Assembly: GCF_000346465.2 (NCBI RefSeq)
Contig: NC_034010.1
Location: 15,849,248-15,913,247 of the forward strand
DNA length: 64,000 bases
Reading direction: 5' to 3'
Source of the DNA: Prunus persica
Lineage: Eukaryota; Streptophyta; Magnoliopsida; Rosales; Rosaceae
In this document: positions 35,941 through 46,341 of the stretch, piece after piece
How positions within the stretch are numbered: the first letter of the stretch is position 1
How the letters are laid out: each line of letters begins with the position of its first letter
The notes under the pieces: generated by a model
Told to the model about the DNA's origin: nothing
The model's database searches: none
Seen by the model: only the letters and a program-made list of their open reading frames with translations
Position numbers and translations under genes: made by a program

Positions 35941-35944
35941 CATT

Positions 35945-36160
35945 TTATTATCAGCTGGTATGATTAAGATATATATGGAAAACAAAATTCAAGCACATAT
36001 ACCAACTTTTACCAGGTACATTGATCAGTTGACTTAAAGAGTCTTGTTATCTAGGTCATATCCTACCAAGAAGTTCGTCTGTGCTACATTTCCATAGATT
36101 GCCACATCATTGGTTGGGGAAAATGGAAGACAGACAATATCTTCTCTAACTTTTACCAAC
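35945..36160 (-). pseudogene. Tandem copy of the 3' end of the CDR1-like gene
   Basis: About 215 bp match 36205-36420, covering the last 45 or so codons and 3' flank of the adjacent protease gene with small changes and gaps. GACAGACAATATCTTCTCTAAC appears again at 36181-36202. No start or upstream part: a local tandem duplication. Confidence 0.85.
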
Positions 36161-36266
36161 TTTTAACAAAATTCATGAAAGACAGACAATATCTTCTCTA
36201 ACTTTTAATCAGCTGGTATGATTAAGATATATATAGAAAACAAAATTCATGCACATATACCAACTT

Positions 36267-37655
36267 TTACCAGGTACATTGATCAGTTGACTTAAAGGAC
36301 AGAGTCCTGTTATCTAGGTCATATCCTACCAAGAAGTTCATCTGTGCTACATTGCCATAGATGGCCACATCATTGGTTGGGGAAAATGAAAGACAGACAA
36401 TATCTTCTCTAACCCTAACAAAAAGGTTTACAGGTTTTAGCTTCACATCTGCACCATTGAAATGGAAGGTGACGACGATAGGCTCTTCGATTTCGGATTT
36501 AGTCTTGTAGCAAAGCTGTAGTATGCCAGTTGGATCTTTGGTCACCTCCAGACGAACTGCCTTTCTAATTGCTGATTCAAAACTTTGATAAAGTTTTGTA
36601 GGCAAAAATGTTGAGGTAGTCCCAGAGTCTATGATGATGTTGCCCTTAAAAGATTGTGAATTGTCAGCATCAAGTTTAAAATTGTCGGCACCGACGCTAA
36701 TGCCTTGAAGCTCAAGGTAATAGTAGGTTTCCGAACCATTTGACAGCAAAGGGGTTGAGACCACATCATGACCTGAAACTTTATCGCCGAAATATATCGT
36801 GCTTGAAATTTCACGCTGACCTTGTTTGGCTCCCAGGATTGGATCGGAATCGGATTGTTCATAAGTCGTCGGCACCAAGCAATAAGAGAAAGATTTCCCT
36901 CCAACCGCATAGCCGATTCGGGATAAAAATGACACAGCTCCACTTCCAAGTCCAACTATTCCAGACTCAATCCCACCGAAGATTCCTCCATTGTGGTGTC
37001 CGCAACCAAATATCGTGTTCGGAATCGATATAGGCTTCCCTGTAGTACTGGAAGCCAATGTGACAGTGTCCAAGGACAGATTTCCAGTGGTGTAGGACAT
37101 ATCCCCATATGTATAATTATAATAGCAAAAGTTTGTATCTGAACAAGAGGCTTCATTTAGCAAATGGCATTCCTTGGACAAACAAGAAAGGGGCTTATAA
37201 GTTGAGGAAGAACTGGGATCAAAAAGAGGTGGGTTTTGCTTGAAACAGTCCATACATGGCTTGCATTGTGTCCATGTAAGATCTCCCCCGGTGTCAACAA
37301 TGCCAATAAAAGTTTTGGGTGGTGTCCCAATTGATATGTTCACCAAATACTCTCCTCCAATATAAATTAAATGGGATTCAGCTACAGGACTCGGAGCGCG
37401 AAGTGCTGAATTTCTTCTGCTGAAATGGCTGATCATACGGTGATGCGAACGTTGCAAGGCGTTGCTTACCCGTTGCCAACGACTTTCGGATTGATTGTAT
37501 AAGGGAGATGCCGGCGAATCACGGTGGATCATTTCAAGGCTAAAGCCAATTCCATGGAGATGATCATCTTCTGTGAGCGAGAGAATTGGGAGGAAAATAA
37601 TGGACAATGTAATGGGAAATGCAATGAGGAAAAGTGATGAATGATATGCTACCAT
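36267..37655 (-). CDS. CDR1-like aspartic protease (A1 family), DTGG variant
   Basis: Single exon, 462 aa. Relatives are secreted (apoplastic) pepsin-like proteases; Arabidopsis CDR1 acts in disease-resistance signalling. Seen: signal peptide about 1-28; EMIHRDSPASPLYN (41-54), a family hallmark; first catalytic motif IVDTGGDLTWTQC (Asp121); flap YGDMS (about 183); Cys-rich plant insert (CKPCMDC...CLSKECHLL); second motif IIDSGTTSTF (Asp343); several N-glycosylation sites. Oddity: residue 124 is Gly where the consensus DTGS/DSGT has Ser or Thr (codon 37284-37286). ATG at 37655; TATA box about 60 bp upstream. Likely an active-fold protein; activity uncertain because of the DTGG. Confidence 0.93.
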   Translation of the reverse strand: MVAYHSSLFLIAFPITLSIIFLPILSLTEDDHLHGIGFSLEMIHRDSPASPLYNQSESRWQRVSNALQRSHHRMISHFSRRNSALRAPSPVAESHLIYIGGEYLVNISIGTPPKTFIGIVDTGGDLTWTQCKPCMDCFKQNPPLFDPSSSSTYKPLSCLSKECHLLNEASCSDTNFCYYNYTYGDMSYTTGNLSLDTVTLASSTTGKPISIPNTIFGCGHHNGGIFGGIESGIVGLGSGAVSFLSRIGYAVGGKSFSYCLVPTTYEQSDSDPILGAKQGQREISSTIYFGDKVSGHDVVSTPLLSNGSETYYYLELQGISVGADNFKLDADNSQSFKGNIIIDSGTTSTFLPTKLYQSFESAIRKAVRLEVTKDPTGILQLCYKTKSEIEEPIVVTFHFNGADVKLKPVNLFVRVREDIVCLSFSPTNDVAIYGNVAQMNFLVGYDLDNRTLSFKSTDQCTW

Positions 37656-37714
37656 GGCTACTGTGAGAAAGATGAAGACAACAACACATTGACATATACT
37701 AAAACGGTCTTGTT

Positions 37715-37722
37715 CTATATAA
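37715..37722 (-). promoter_or_regulatory. TATA box of the CDR1-like gene
   Basis: The minus strand reads TTATATAGA about 60 bp upstream of the ATG at 37655, usual spacing for a plant gene with a short 5' UTR. Confidence 0.6.
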
Positions 37723-37739
37723 CCAGAGAGTCATAAATA

Positions 37740-37896
37740 CAATACAAAAAGATATCTGTTAGAATTTGATGATTAATTAAATGCACCTAAATGATGCTTT
37801 GACCAGCAAAATTGTTTAAAAGTGGATAATTTGATAAATTCAAAACCCTTATCGAAGTCTTGGGTATAGTTCATGTTTTTTTCGTTAACCTATGTA

Positions 37897-37930
<34 letters not shown>

Positions 37931-38305
37931 GTGGTAAATACCATGAGATGTCCCCACATTTGAAGGCTATTTTACCATGTAAGATTACCTTCCTTTTTTT
38001 TTTTTTTTTGGGATGTGCTTACTTGATATAGGTTTGACCATAATTTTTTATATTATACAGATGTTATTGGGGAAATGGAAGAAATGACAAGATGAATTAA
38101 TGCTCTTAACCAACTTGCGTTACAAGCTCTTTGTTGGTTTGACTAGAATTTAAGCAAATGCTAATTCAATTTAATGCTTTAAGAAATGGGAGTGATTTGA
38201 ATATATATTGTTTGTCTTTTTTTGTCTATTCAATCTGAATTTTGAATCAAGTGATTATACTTGCGCCCGAGGCCTTGTGTTCCAATCTTTTCTCTCTCAG
38301 TATCA

Positions 38306-38348
<43 letters not shown>

Positions 38349-38607
38349 GGTGTATACTTTAAGCAATGAACCTACCTAAACTATAGATTTAGCAACTTGT
38401 TCAAAACTTCATCGTAAAGCTCACATTATCGTACTATATATACCAAAAGTAATTAATTCTTACCTTAGAAAGCATTCTTATAATATATAAATAAATAAAT
38501 AAGACAGTCCAAAAGCTCAAATTACCGTACTGTACACAAAAAGTAATTAATTCTTAACTTAGGAAGCATTCAAATAATATATAAATGAAAAAAATAGCTA
38601 TATGCAA
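37740..38607. other. Intergenic with T-tracts and (TA)n
   Basis: No gene seen. T-tracts at 37903-37930 and 37994-38009; (TA)n at 38309-38340; a local repeat of AAGTAATTAATTCTTA (38448 and 38541). Confidence 0.6.
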
Positions 38608-38608
38608 A

Positions 38609-38880
38609 GAGAGTTTGTAGCTCAAGTGATTAAAAGTATTTATCCCTCCTTCCCTCAATCAATTCCATAAAAGAAAACATTTAAAATTTGTAACTCAAGT
38701 GGTTTATAGTATTTACCCCTGCACTCAATGTCCTAAGTTCGATTCCTCTCTCTCCAATACCCACCAATACCAAAAAAAGAAAACATTTACCAGTTGTAGA
38801 TCAAGTGATTAAGAGCATTTACCCATACATCCGAATTCCTAGATTCGATTCCGCCTCCCTCCATACAAAACAATAAAATA
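38609..38880 (+). repeat. Three tandem SINE-like units
   Basis: Three head-to-tail units (38609-38688, 38692-38789, 38790-38880). Each starts GTTGTAGCTCAAGTGATT-like (box A) and includes TATTTACCC; units 2 and 3 keep GTTCGATTCC/ATTCGATTCC (box B) and end A-rich. tRNA-derived SINE heads in tandem. Confidence 0.65.
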
Positions 38881-39059
38881 TTATGGTTTCGTTGCAAAAT
38901 TTACCATTTCCTTTTGAGTAAGCACATTTGGCTTGGCTATGCAACTTATGTCTTATATTTTTTTGTGAGCTATTACAAGTCATTTATTGGTGACTTTTTC
39001 TAATAATGTAAAATTTTCAATATTGTAGTTTATATGATTTTAACAATAAATAAACACTT

Positions 39060-39260
39060 TTTTTTTGGGGGAAATAACTCATACACCGTTGACTTTTTGT
39101 TTAGGACCTTTTCTATTAAAAGGGGTGATATGATAATATTCTAAACTCACACATACTACACCGGATGTTAGGACTCGAACCCATGACCTTTTCAAGAGGA
39201 GAAATTGCTCCAAACCACTATAGTACTAGTGGGTCCGTTGCCACATCGTGGACTATTTTT
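39060..39260 (-). mobile_element. Possible tRNA-derived SINE
   Basis: The minus strand has GGGTTCGAGTCC (box B, about 39170) and upstream TAGTGGTTTGGAGC (box A-like). A T-tract at 39058-39067 would be its A-tail. Confidence 0.5.
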
Positions 39261-39835
39261 ATTCCAAAGACAATATATATCCATCATCAATTATTAAAAA
39301 TATGCAAGAGGTCTTTTCTAACTTGATAAAAATAGCAAAGGTCCGAATTTCTGCATTTAGCATCGATACATTTATACGTATTTAAACAAATACTAACTAT
39401 TAAATTAATAGAATGAATACTCATAAGCCACATCAACATAATTGTATTAACCCAAAACTCACCACTTCCACCTTAGCCAAAACTTATGAAATAACAAATA
39501 AAAAATTAAAATTTCCCAAATAGCGATACCTCCTTCCAGACCTAGCCTCTTCAATGTGCCATTGCTGCTCACTATCTCCAGCAGGGGTGGATCTTCAAAA
39601 TTTTCTGAGAAAAAAAACCTAAATATCTTTAGTAAGCCTTGCCCAGAAGTAAATAAAAATATAAAAGAAACCCTATATGTCTTTAGCCCAGCCGACTTCT
39701 TCACATCTCTCATCGTCTATCTCTTAGCTTCTCAGTTCTTCTAATTTCTCTCCTCTTCTTTTAGCTTATCCTCTTAGAATACAAACCCTAAATTTCAGTT
39801 TCAAATTACAACTAAATTTCAAGATACATACATGT
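39261..39835. other. Intergenic
   Basis: No gene supported. Confidence 0.5.
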
Positions 39836-39839
39836 ATTT

Positions 39840-40340
39840 AGGAACCAGAAGAGAACACGCAGGAGGAACACATAAACAACAGTAAAAGGACTCCTGAGAA
39901 GCACTCAACTTCAACTCAGAACCAGACAAAGAAAACCTCCTATGTATGACCAAGCATAGTTCTTTGGTCGGCGCAAAGTAGAGAAGAGCACCACATCCCA
40001 ACAACTACCACCAGCTTCGCTGCTGCTGTCGTCGTTGAAATAGAGACAAAACATCAGGCATCATGTATCACAACTCTTATGAGGAGAGAAAAAATCCAGC
40101 ATCACCATATAAAGAATAACAGAAGAACCCATGAGAAGCACTCCACTTCAACTCAAAACCAGACAAAGAAAACCTCCTATGACCAAGCATAATTCTTTGG
40201 TCGGTGTAGAGTAGAGAAAAACACCACATCCCAACAACTACCACTAGCGTCGTTGCTTCTGCTGTCTTTGAAATAGAGACAAAATTTCAGCCACCAGGTA
40301 TCAAAACTCTCTCGAGAAGAGACATAATCCAGATGAAGGG
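39840..40340. repeat. Tandem duplication, about 240-bp unit
   Basis: 39850-40075 and 40115-40330 share GAGAAGCACTC, CAGACAAAGAAAACCTCC, GACCAAGCATA, TTCTTTGGTCGG and CACCACATCCCAACAACTAC in the same order. No intact frame. Confidence 0.85.
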
Positions 40341-41400
40341 AAAAGAATGGGCGATGAGGAGAGGAAGGCGAAGATGAGCAGAGGGGAGGAGGGGTAATGG
40401 CCACCTCCCCCTTTGGCTTCCTTGTGGTTGGTTGTCGGCAAGGAGAAAGGGAACCAGAGTGCGGCTAGGGTTTTTTTTGGTGTTATTTTGTATTGCATTG
40501 TATTTATTTGTGGTTTTTGTTTTTATTTTTACTTATTTTTTTTAAAGCTTTACTTATGTAAAGAAATCCATTTGAGAATGGTTTTTATTTTAGTTTTAGG
40601 TTTTTTTTGTTTTTTGTTTTTGTTTTTGTTTTTTTGTTTTTGTTTTGTTAAACTTTTACATATGTATAACATTTGAGGGGTAAGGCTCGTTACGTTTCCC
40701 ATGACTAGGTATATATTTTTTGTTTATTAATTCAATTCACTTGCACCATCAAATTTAGTACGTAAGTTTTGCCCAACTGGCTTTCAAATCATACATCCGC
40801 TCTATTGCCAGCCATGGCCACCGCCCCCCACTCTCTTTTCCTCTCGCACATAGACCTTCCTCACCATTTGGTTCGAATGAATTGTATATTGATTTAGTAG
40901 ATTATCTAATAGTAATTATCTAAAGGGATATATGATTATCTCATAGAGATCGGAACTGGATTATCAATCATCCAAAATAGACAAAGTAATTAACGTGTTG
41001 TCTAAGCTCATTCTTCCAAGCGTACTTTTTTTCACAGTCCCACTTTGCAAGTCTCATCTCTTCTTCCCTACAATTACTTCATCATTTTTCTTCAAGCTCT
41101 GCTCCTTCAATTATCCGGATCATCATTTCATGTTGAGAATGACTTGCTTTTAGTTGGTAAGATCTCAATCTTTGGAATTTTCATCATCAAGCAACTGAAA
41201 TCTCTTCTTAAGCGTTTGATTTTGGTGATGACCAAGAGGTGTATAATTATGTTTTTTTACACAGCATGTTCACCCCCATTTTTCTCAAAAAAAAAAAAAA
41301 AAAAAAATTTATGTGGTGAATAGACTGTTGCTATGGTAGAAGTGTCGTGGTGTTGGTGACAGTTTTCCTGTTGTATATTTGATTACACCAGGCTTCGGTG
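40341..41400. other. Intergenic, T-rich
   Basis: No gene supported. 40470-40650 is a T-rich run with GTTTTTGTTTTT repeats; an A-tract lies at about 41287-41307. Confidence 0.5.
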
Positions 41401-41404
41401 GAGC

Positions 41405-41985
41405 TTTGTATAATCAGTTGGCTTAAAGGAAACAATGTGCTTTTGAAGATCATATCCCACCAAGAAGTTCATCTGTGCCAAGTTCCCATAGCTAGGTTCC
41501 ATAATATCCATCAGGAACAAAAGCAAAGCACAAAATTTCCTCATTGTGCCTAAGAAAGGTGTTCCTAGATTCCAACTTCACATCCGCACCATGAAAATGC
41601 ACAGTCATGGATGGCGCTTTGAATTCATTAGATTCCCTACTGTTTGTAGCAAAGGCTCAAAGGAATGGTTAAGTCATTCACACTCACGTTCTGAAGCAAC
41701 CTGTGTCCCGCGACTTCATCTTCCAAATATAAGTACAAGTCCTCTGGAAGAATGGTCTGTGTTGTGCCCGAATCAATTATAACGTTGCCCTCTAGCCTTA
41801 TGGATAGAGGAAAAGGAACCCTATTGTCGCCAACGCTTATTGCTTCCATCGTCAAGAAGTAGTAGTAGTCTTTTTGGACCAAGGGAGCGGACACAACTTC
41901 GAAGCCTGAAACCACAGCATTGCTACCGAAATTTAACTTGCTTGTGTTTTTGGTTTGGGGCTCACCCGTGACCAAGCAATAGGAG
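41405..41985 (-). pseudogene. CDR1-like aspartic protease, C-terminal pseudogene
   Basis: Reads as the C-terminal half: LVTGEPQTKNTSKLNFGSN, then MEAISVGDNRVP, IIDSGTTQTILPEDLY (second catalytic motif), IPLSLCYK; then stops or frameshifts (near 41637) before MTVHFHGADVKL and an altered tail. The N-terminal half including the first catalytic motif is absent; sequence breaks at 41985 into unrelated DNA just before the copia element. Closest neighbour in the window is the gene at 50225-51559. Confidence 0.88.
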
Positions 41986-42099
41986 AACGAAAGTCAAGTT
42001 AGTCAAGTTAGAGTTTTTTTATTTATTTAAAAATTTATTTTTTAATTACGAGTAAATTGAGTTTTAATGAGGTAGCACGTGGAGAACAAAAGTCAAGTA

Positions 42100-42331
42100 T
42101 GTTGACGTGAGTCTCCTAATTAATCAAGGAGATTTACTTCCTTGATTAATTAAGGGATTTACTTTCCTATTTTTATATAGTTGATAAATTATTGTCTAAT
42201 TAGGAAATACTTTCCTAATTCTTTACTGTATCTAATTCCTTGTAAAGCATCCTGTAAACTCTTATATATACCTCCTTATGGAGAAGAATAAGATTAACCT
42301 AATACATTCAAACTATATTCATATTTTAGCA
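42100..42331 (+). repeat. 5' LTR of degenerate copia element
   Basis: Ends CATATTTTAGCA followed by a primer site. 42155-42331 matches 47698-47874. A start at TGTTGACG (42100) is proposed; flanks AAGTA (left) and AAGCA (right) would be a 5-bp duplication with one mismatch. It holds a perfect hairpin TAATTAATCAAGGA/TCCTTGATTAATTA at 42117-42152. Confidence 0.7.
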
Positions 42332-42343
42332 TGGTATTAGAGC
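42332..42343 (+). promoter_or_regulatory. Primer-binding site of copia element
   Basis: TGGTATTAGAGC directly follows the LTR; one base from the usual initiator-Met tRNA site TGGTATCAGAGC. Confidence 0.8.
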
Positions 42344-42774
42344 AATCGATCCTAGGTTGTCTCTAAACCCTTATCTCAAATTTCTCATATTCAAATCCAA
42401 AACCCTAAATCAAATTCCTCATAATTTTTCCCCAAATCCAAATCCCTCAAATCTAAAGTCCTAAAATCCTCTTATCCAAATCCCTAAATACATACGCTCA
42501 AATCTTATGCACATACCTCTTATATCCAATTCCTACATCAAATTCTTCACCTTCTCAGATCACATCTTACTTCCGCAGCGATGTCAGGAATCCCTACGAT
42601 TCTCCATCTTATTGCAGACTCACAGAAGCATGTGGTCAATCCTGCTGACCTGGCTACCCGGACTCCTGCTTCTATCACCATCACCAAAGGTTCTACTTTT
42701 CATACGTCCTCCAAAAACTCCGCATGGATTATCGACTCGGGCCCTACAGATCACATGACATTTGATCCTGACCA

Positions 42775-43697
42775 TAGTATGAAATATCGATAATATCGAG
42801 GAAATATCGAGGATATTTCGATTTTTTTGAATCACGGATATTTCGGAACATATCCATGTACATATCGTATAAATATCGACAATATCGACGATACTATCGA
42901 AAAATATAGATGTCGATAATTTCGCTCACATTTCAGCAATATTTTGTCAAAATATCGGTGTAATATCGCCAAAATATCGAAAATATCGAAAACATCGATG
43001 TGAAGGAAAAAAAAAGTTTTTTTTTTTAAAAAAAAAAAAAAAGGGGAAAAGGGGAGAAAAAAGCACAAAGGGGATATGAACCCCTTCCATTTTACTCCTC
43101 CAACACCTTAAACACCATATCACTTATGTTTTTGTGATAATATGCTAAAATATTTATATTTATATGGATGATATGTTAACAATTACATGCAAAACTATTT
43201 TGGGGATTTATCATTTGATGACTACTCTTCACAATATACTTACTCTACACATAGAGATGATGAAGATAGTGAAAAATTTGAACCTCGTAGGAACTCTATG
43301 TGGTACTAAGTCATTCATGTATCTTACCATGCAATGTATAAAGTGTAAAATATTATAGTAAATCATTATATATGAATGATTACGGTGTATTTAATCTTTT
43401 TTCATTAATTATTACATATTTTTTACACTCATAGTGTTTGCCCGCTTGCTGTATAATCAACTTAAATTAGTTAAATCCATCATGCAATGCATTTCCTTCT
43501 AATTTTTTGTGATAAACTCATAGATAATTGACTAAATAGACATTCTCCAAAGTTTCAATAAAAATTTTCAAGTTTTTCTTACAATTTCCGTGGTTTTTAT
43601 TCAATTTTTATCGATATCGATAATATCCCGATATTTCCATCGAAATTTCCATATTTTTGGACTACCGATATTTCCGATATCATCGATATTTTAGACC
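42775..43697. mobile_element. ATATCG-rich TIR element nested in copia
   Basis: Flanked on both sides by TTGATCCTGACCA (42762-42774 and 43698-43710), so the insertion split copia coding sequence. Ends are inverted: TATGAAATATCGATAATATCG on the left, GGTCTAAAATATCGATGATATCGG on the reverse of the right. About 200 bp at each end are filled with ATATCGA-type repeats. The interior has no transposase. The 13-bp flank is longer than the usual 8-11 bp and may include chance identity. Mutator-like is the likely class. Confidence 0.7.
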
Positions 43698-45009
43698 TTG
43701 ATCCTGACCAACTTCTTAATCGCAAATCATCCACTCCGTTGGTGGTGTCTAATGCTAATGGTACCCCCTCCCCTATGGTTGGGGAGGGCTCTCTATCTCT
43801 CTCTGCTTCCCTACATCTGGATTCTGTATTACTTGTTCCATTTTTGGATCATAACTTGTTATATATTGCACAACTTACTACTACTTTGGGGTGTACTGTA
43901 ACATTTTGGCCAAATCATTGTGTTTTTCAAGACATCCTCACAGGAACGATGATTGGTTGTGGTACTCGGCAGGGCAAACTCTATTACTTGGACTGGACAC
44001 CATATAGTGAGGTCAAGGGTGGTCAAGCTTTCACAACCAGTGGAACTCGTCTTGAGGGGGAGAGAGACAAAATTTGGTTATGGCATAAATGTCTTAGGCA
44101 TGTCCTATTCGGTTATCTTAAGAAGTTGTTTCCATTATTATTTTCCAGTATTGATGTTTCCAACTTCCAGTGTGATACGTGTGAATTGGCTAAGAGCCAT
44201 CATGTCCCGTTCCCATTAAGTTCAAATAAGAGTTTGGTTCCGTTTTCTCTTATTCATTCTGATGTTTGAGGACTTACTAAAATTGCTACTTCGGTAGGGG
44301 TACGATGGTTTGTCACGTTTATAGATGATTGCACAAGCATGACTTGGGTTTCCCTTCTCAAAACTAAAGGGGAAGTCAGTTCTAGGTTTCAACAGTTTTA
44401 TCAAATGGTGAAGACTCAGTTTCATGTCAGAATTCAGGTTCTTCGTTCTGACAATGGTGGAGAATTTCTCAACCATGATCTTAACCAGTTCTTACAAGAT
44501 CATAACATCATACATCAACGCTCATGCCCTTACACTCCCCAACAGAATGGGGTGGCTAAAAGAAAGAACAGACACTTATTGGAAGTCATTCGTGCCTCTC
44601 TCTTTGGTGCCAATATGCCACGAAGCCGTCGTCTCTACAGCATACCTTATCAATCGGATTCCCTCTAGTATCATAAATTTCCAAACACCACTTTAAACAT
44701 TACACCACCATATCCAAACACCTCCCACCCAAAACTTGGAACTCCTGATTTTTGGCTATGATGTATTTGTCCACTTACATGATCACTAACGAGGCAAGTT
44801 GGATCCCTGAGCCGAAAATTGTGTTTTCATTGGCTATGCACCTCATCAGAAAGGATACTGGTGTTATCATCCTCCTAGTTAGAAAGTCTATACTTCTATG
44901 GATGTTATGTTCTGGGAAAACGACATATATTTTTTAGCTGCACAGGAGGAGTATTGCGACACCAAGACTTCTCAAATTTTTGATTTTTCCTCTCCAAAAT
45001 CGCCCCAGT

Positions 45010-45190
45010 CTGAAAGCAACCAGTCGCATGTTGAAAACGACCGGTCGCCAATGACTCTGCAAGAAAACGATCGGTCGCAGCCTGTGATAACGACCGGTCG
45101 CATATGACTTTGCCAGAAAACGACTGGTCGCAACTTGGAAGTGACCAGTCGTTCCCCAAAAACTTGGAAGCGACCAGTCGTTCCCCAAAA
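45010..45190. repeat. Minisatellite with GACCGGTCGC core in copia linker
   Basis: Seven units spaced about 20-30 bp, with cores AACCAGTCGC, GACCGGTCGC, GATCGGTCGC, GACCGGTCGC, GACTGGTCGC, GACCAGTCGT, GACCAGTCGT. The core CGACCGGTCG is a palindrome, so units read similarly on both strands. In frame it encodes repeats around ENDRS. Confidence 0.85.
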
Positions 45191-45376
45191 ACCAGCCTCA
45201 GCCTGATCTGTTGTCTCCTTGCTGTCCAATTCAGGAGGAGGAAACTGATGAGATTTTGCCTATTTTGGAGACTTCTTCAACACTAGTACCACACAAATCA
45301 CCTGCTGAGGATATCATTCAGGTAACATCTTGTTCTGAAACTGATAACACTAATGAAATATCCCGTGATGATTTGA

Positions 45377-45381
45377 TTTCA
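45377..45381. repeat. Target-site duplication TTTCA (left)
   Basis: TTTCA before the left Cassandra LTR; repeated at 45925-45929. Confidence 0.9.
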
Positions 45382-45924
45382 TGTAAGATCCCACATCAAC
45401 CAACGGAGAGGGGGTGATGTGCCTTATATGTGCACACCCGCATCCATCTAGCATGAGGTATTTTGGGAGCTCACTGGCTTCGGAGTCGTAGGAACTCCGA
45501 AGTTAAGCGAGTTGGGGGCCAGAGCAATCCCAGGATGGGTGACCCACTGGGAAGTTGCTCGTGAGTTCCCAGAAACAAAACCGTGCGGACAGAGAGGGGG
45601 GCCCAAAGCGGACAATATCGTGCTACGGCGGAATCGATCCTGGGATGTGACAATTTGGTATCAGAGCCACTCTGCCGTGTGGTGCGAGTGTGCCGACGAG
45701 GACGTCGGGCCCTTAAGGGGGGTGGATTGTAAGATCCCACATCAACCAACGGAGAAAGGGTGATGTGCCTTATATGTGCACACCCGCATCCATCTAGCAC
45801 GAGGCCTTTTGGGAGCTCACTGGCTTCGGAGTCATAGGAACTCCGAAGTTAAGCGAGTTGGGGGCCAGAACAATTCAAGGATGGGTGACCCATTGGGAAG
45901 TTGCGCCGATCCCGGGATGTGACA
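45382..45924 (+). mobile_element. Cassandra TRIM retrotransposon with 5S rRNA-like LTRs
   Basis: LTR1 45382-45652 and LTR2 45728-45924 both start TGTAAGATCCCACATCAACC and end GGGATGTGACA. Between them a 75-bp interior holds TGGTATCAGAGC (45656-45667, initiator-Met primer site) and a GGGGGGTGGA polypurine tract. Perfect 5-bp duplication TTTCA. Each LTR carries a 5S rRNA-like stretch with Pol III control-region sequence (AACTCCGAAGTTAAGCGAG, then GATGGGTGACCC-CTGGGAAGTT). LTR2 lacks about 70 bp near its end. No ORF, as known for Cassandra. Confidence 0.93.
45472..45570 (+). other. 5S rRNA-like segment in Cassandra LTR1
   Basis: Matches the plant 5S rRNA internal control region in order (ACTCCGAAGTTAAGCG, GATGGGTGAC, CTGGGAAGT) with several changes. 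Lacks a full 120-nt 5S sequence, so not a 5S gene. A second copy lies at about 45819-45905 in LTR2. Confidence 0.85.
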
Positions 45925-46073
45925 TTTCAGAAGGCACAAAGCCTACATATCAGCTTTCAGGAAGGAAAAACCGTGGCAAACCTCGAGTACAATATGGAGC
46001 AGATCTTAAAGCTAAAGGGAAATACCCAAAATGATTGAAGCTATGAAAACCCAAAATAACTTAAAGCCTCGAG

Positions 46074-46341
46074 TATAACTGAAGCACTTGAAGACCCAAA
46101 ATGAAAAGAAGCTATGAATGAAGAAATGCGAGCTCTCCAAAAGAATGTCACATGGGAACTCGTGCCCTTACCTCATGGTAAGAAGATAGTTGGATGGCCG
46201 ACATATATGTCCCCAACAGTATAACTGAAGCACTTGAAGACCCAAAATGAAAAGAAGCTATGAATGAAGAAATGCGAGCTCTCCAAAAGAATGTCACATG
46301 GGAACTCATGCCCTTACCTCATGGTAAGAAGATAGTTGGAT
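46074..46341. repeat. Local tandem duplication in copia RT start
   Basis: The 123-bp stretch from CCCAAAATGAAAAGAAGC to ATAGTTGGATG occurs at 46074-46196 and again from about 46219, separated by about 22 bp. Confidence 0.85.

Noticed and set aside
40413..40676. Hydrophobic Phe/Leu-rich frame
   Set aside because: Translation of a T-rich tract (GTTTTT repeats), not a membrane protein.
45472..45570. 5S rRNA gene
   Set aside because: The match covers only the control region, is diverged, and lies inside paired LTRs with a primer site: Cassandra.
45471..45800. 109-aa minus-strand frame
   Set aside because: It lies across Cassandra LTR1 and interior, with no similarity to any domain.
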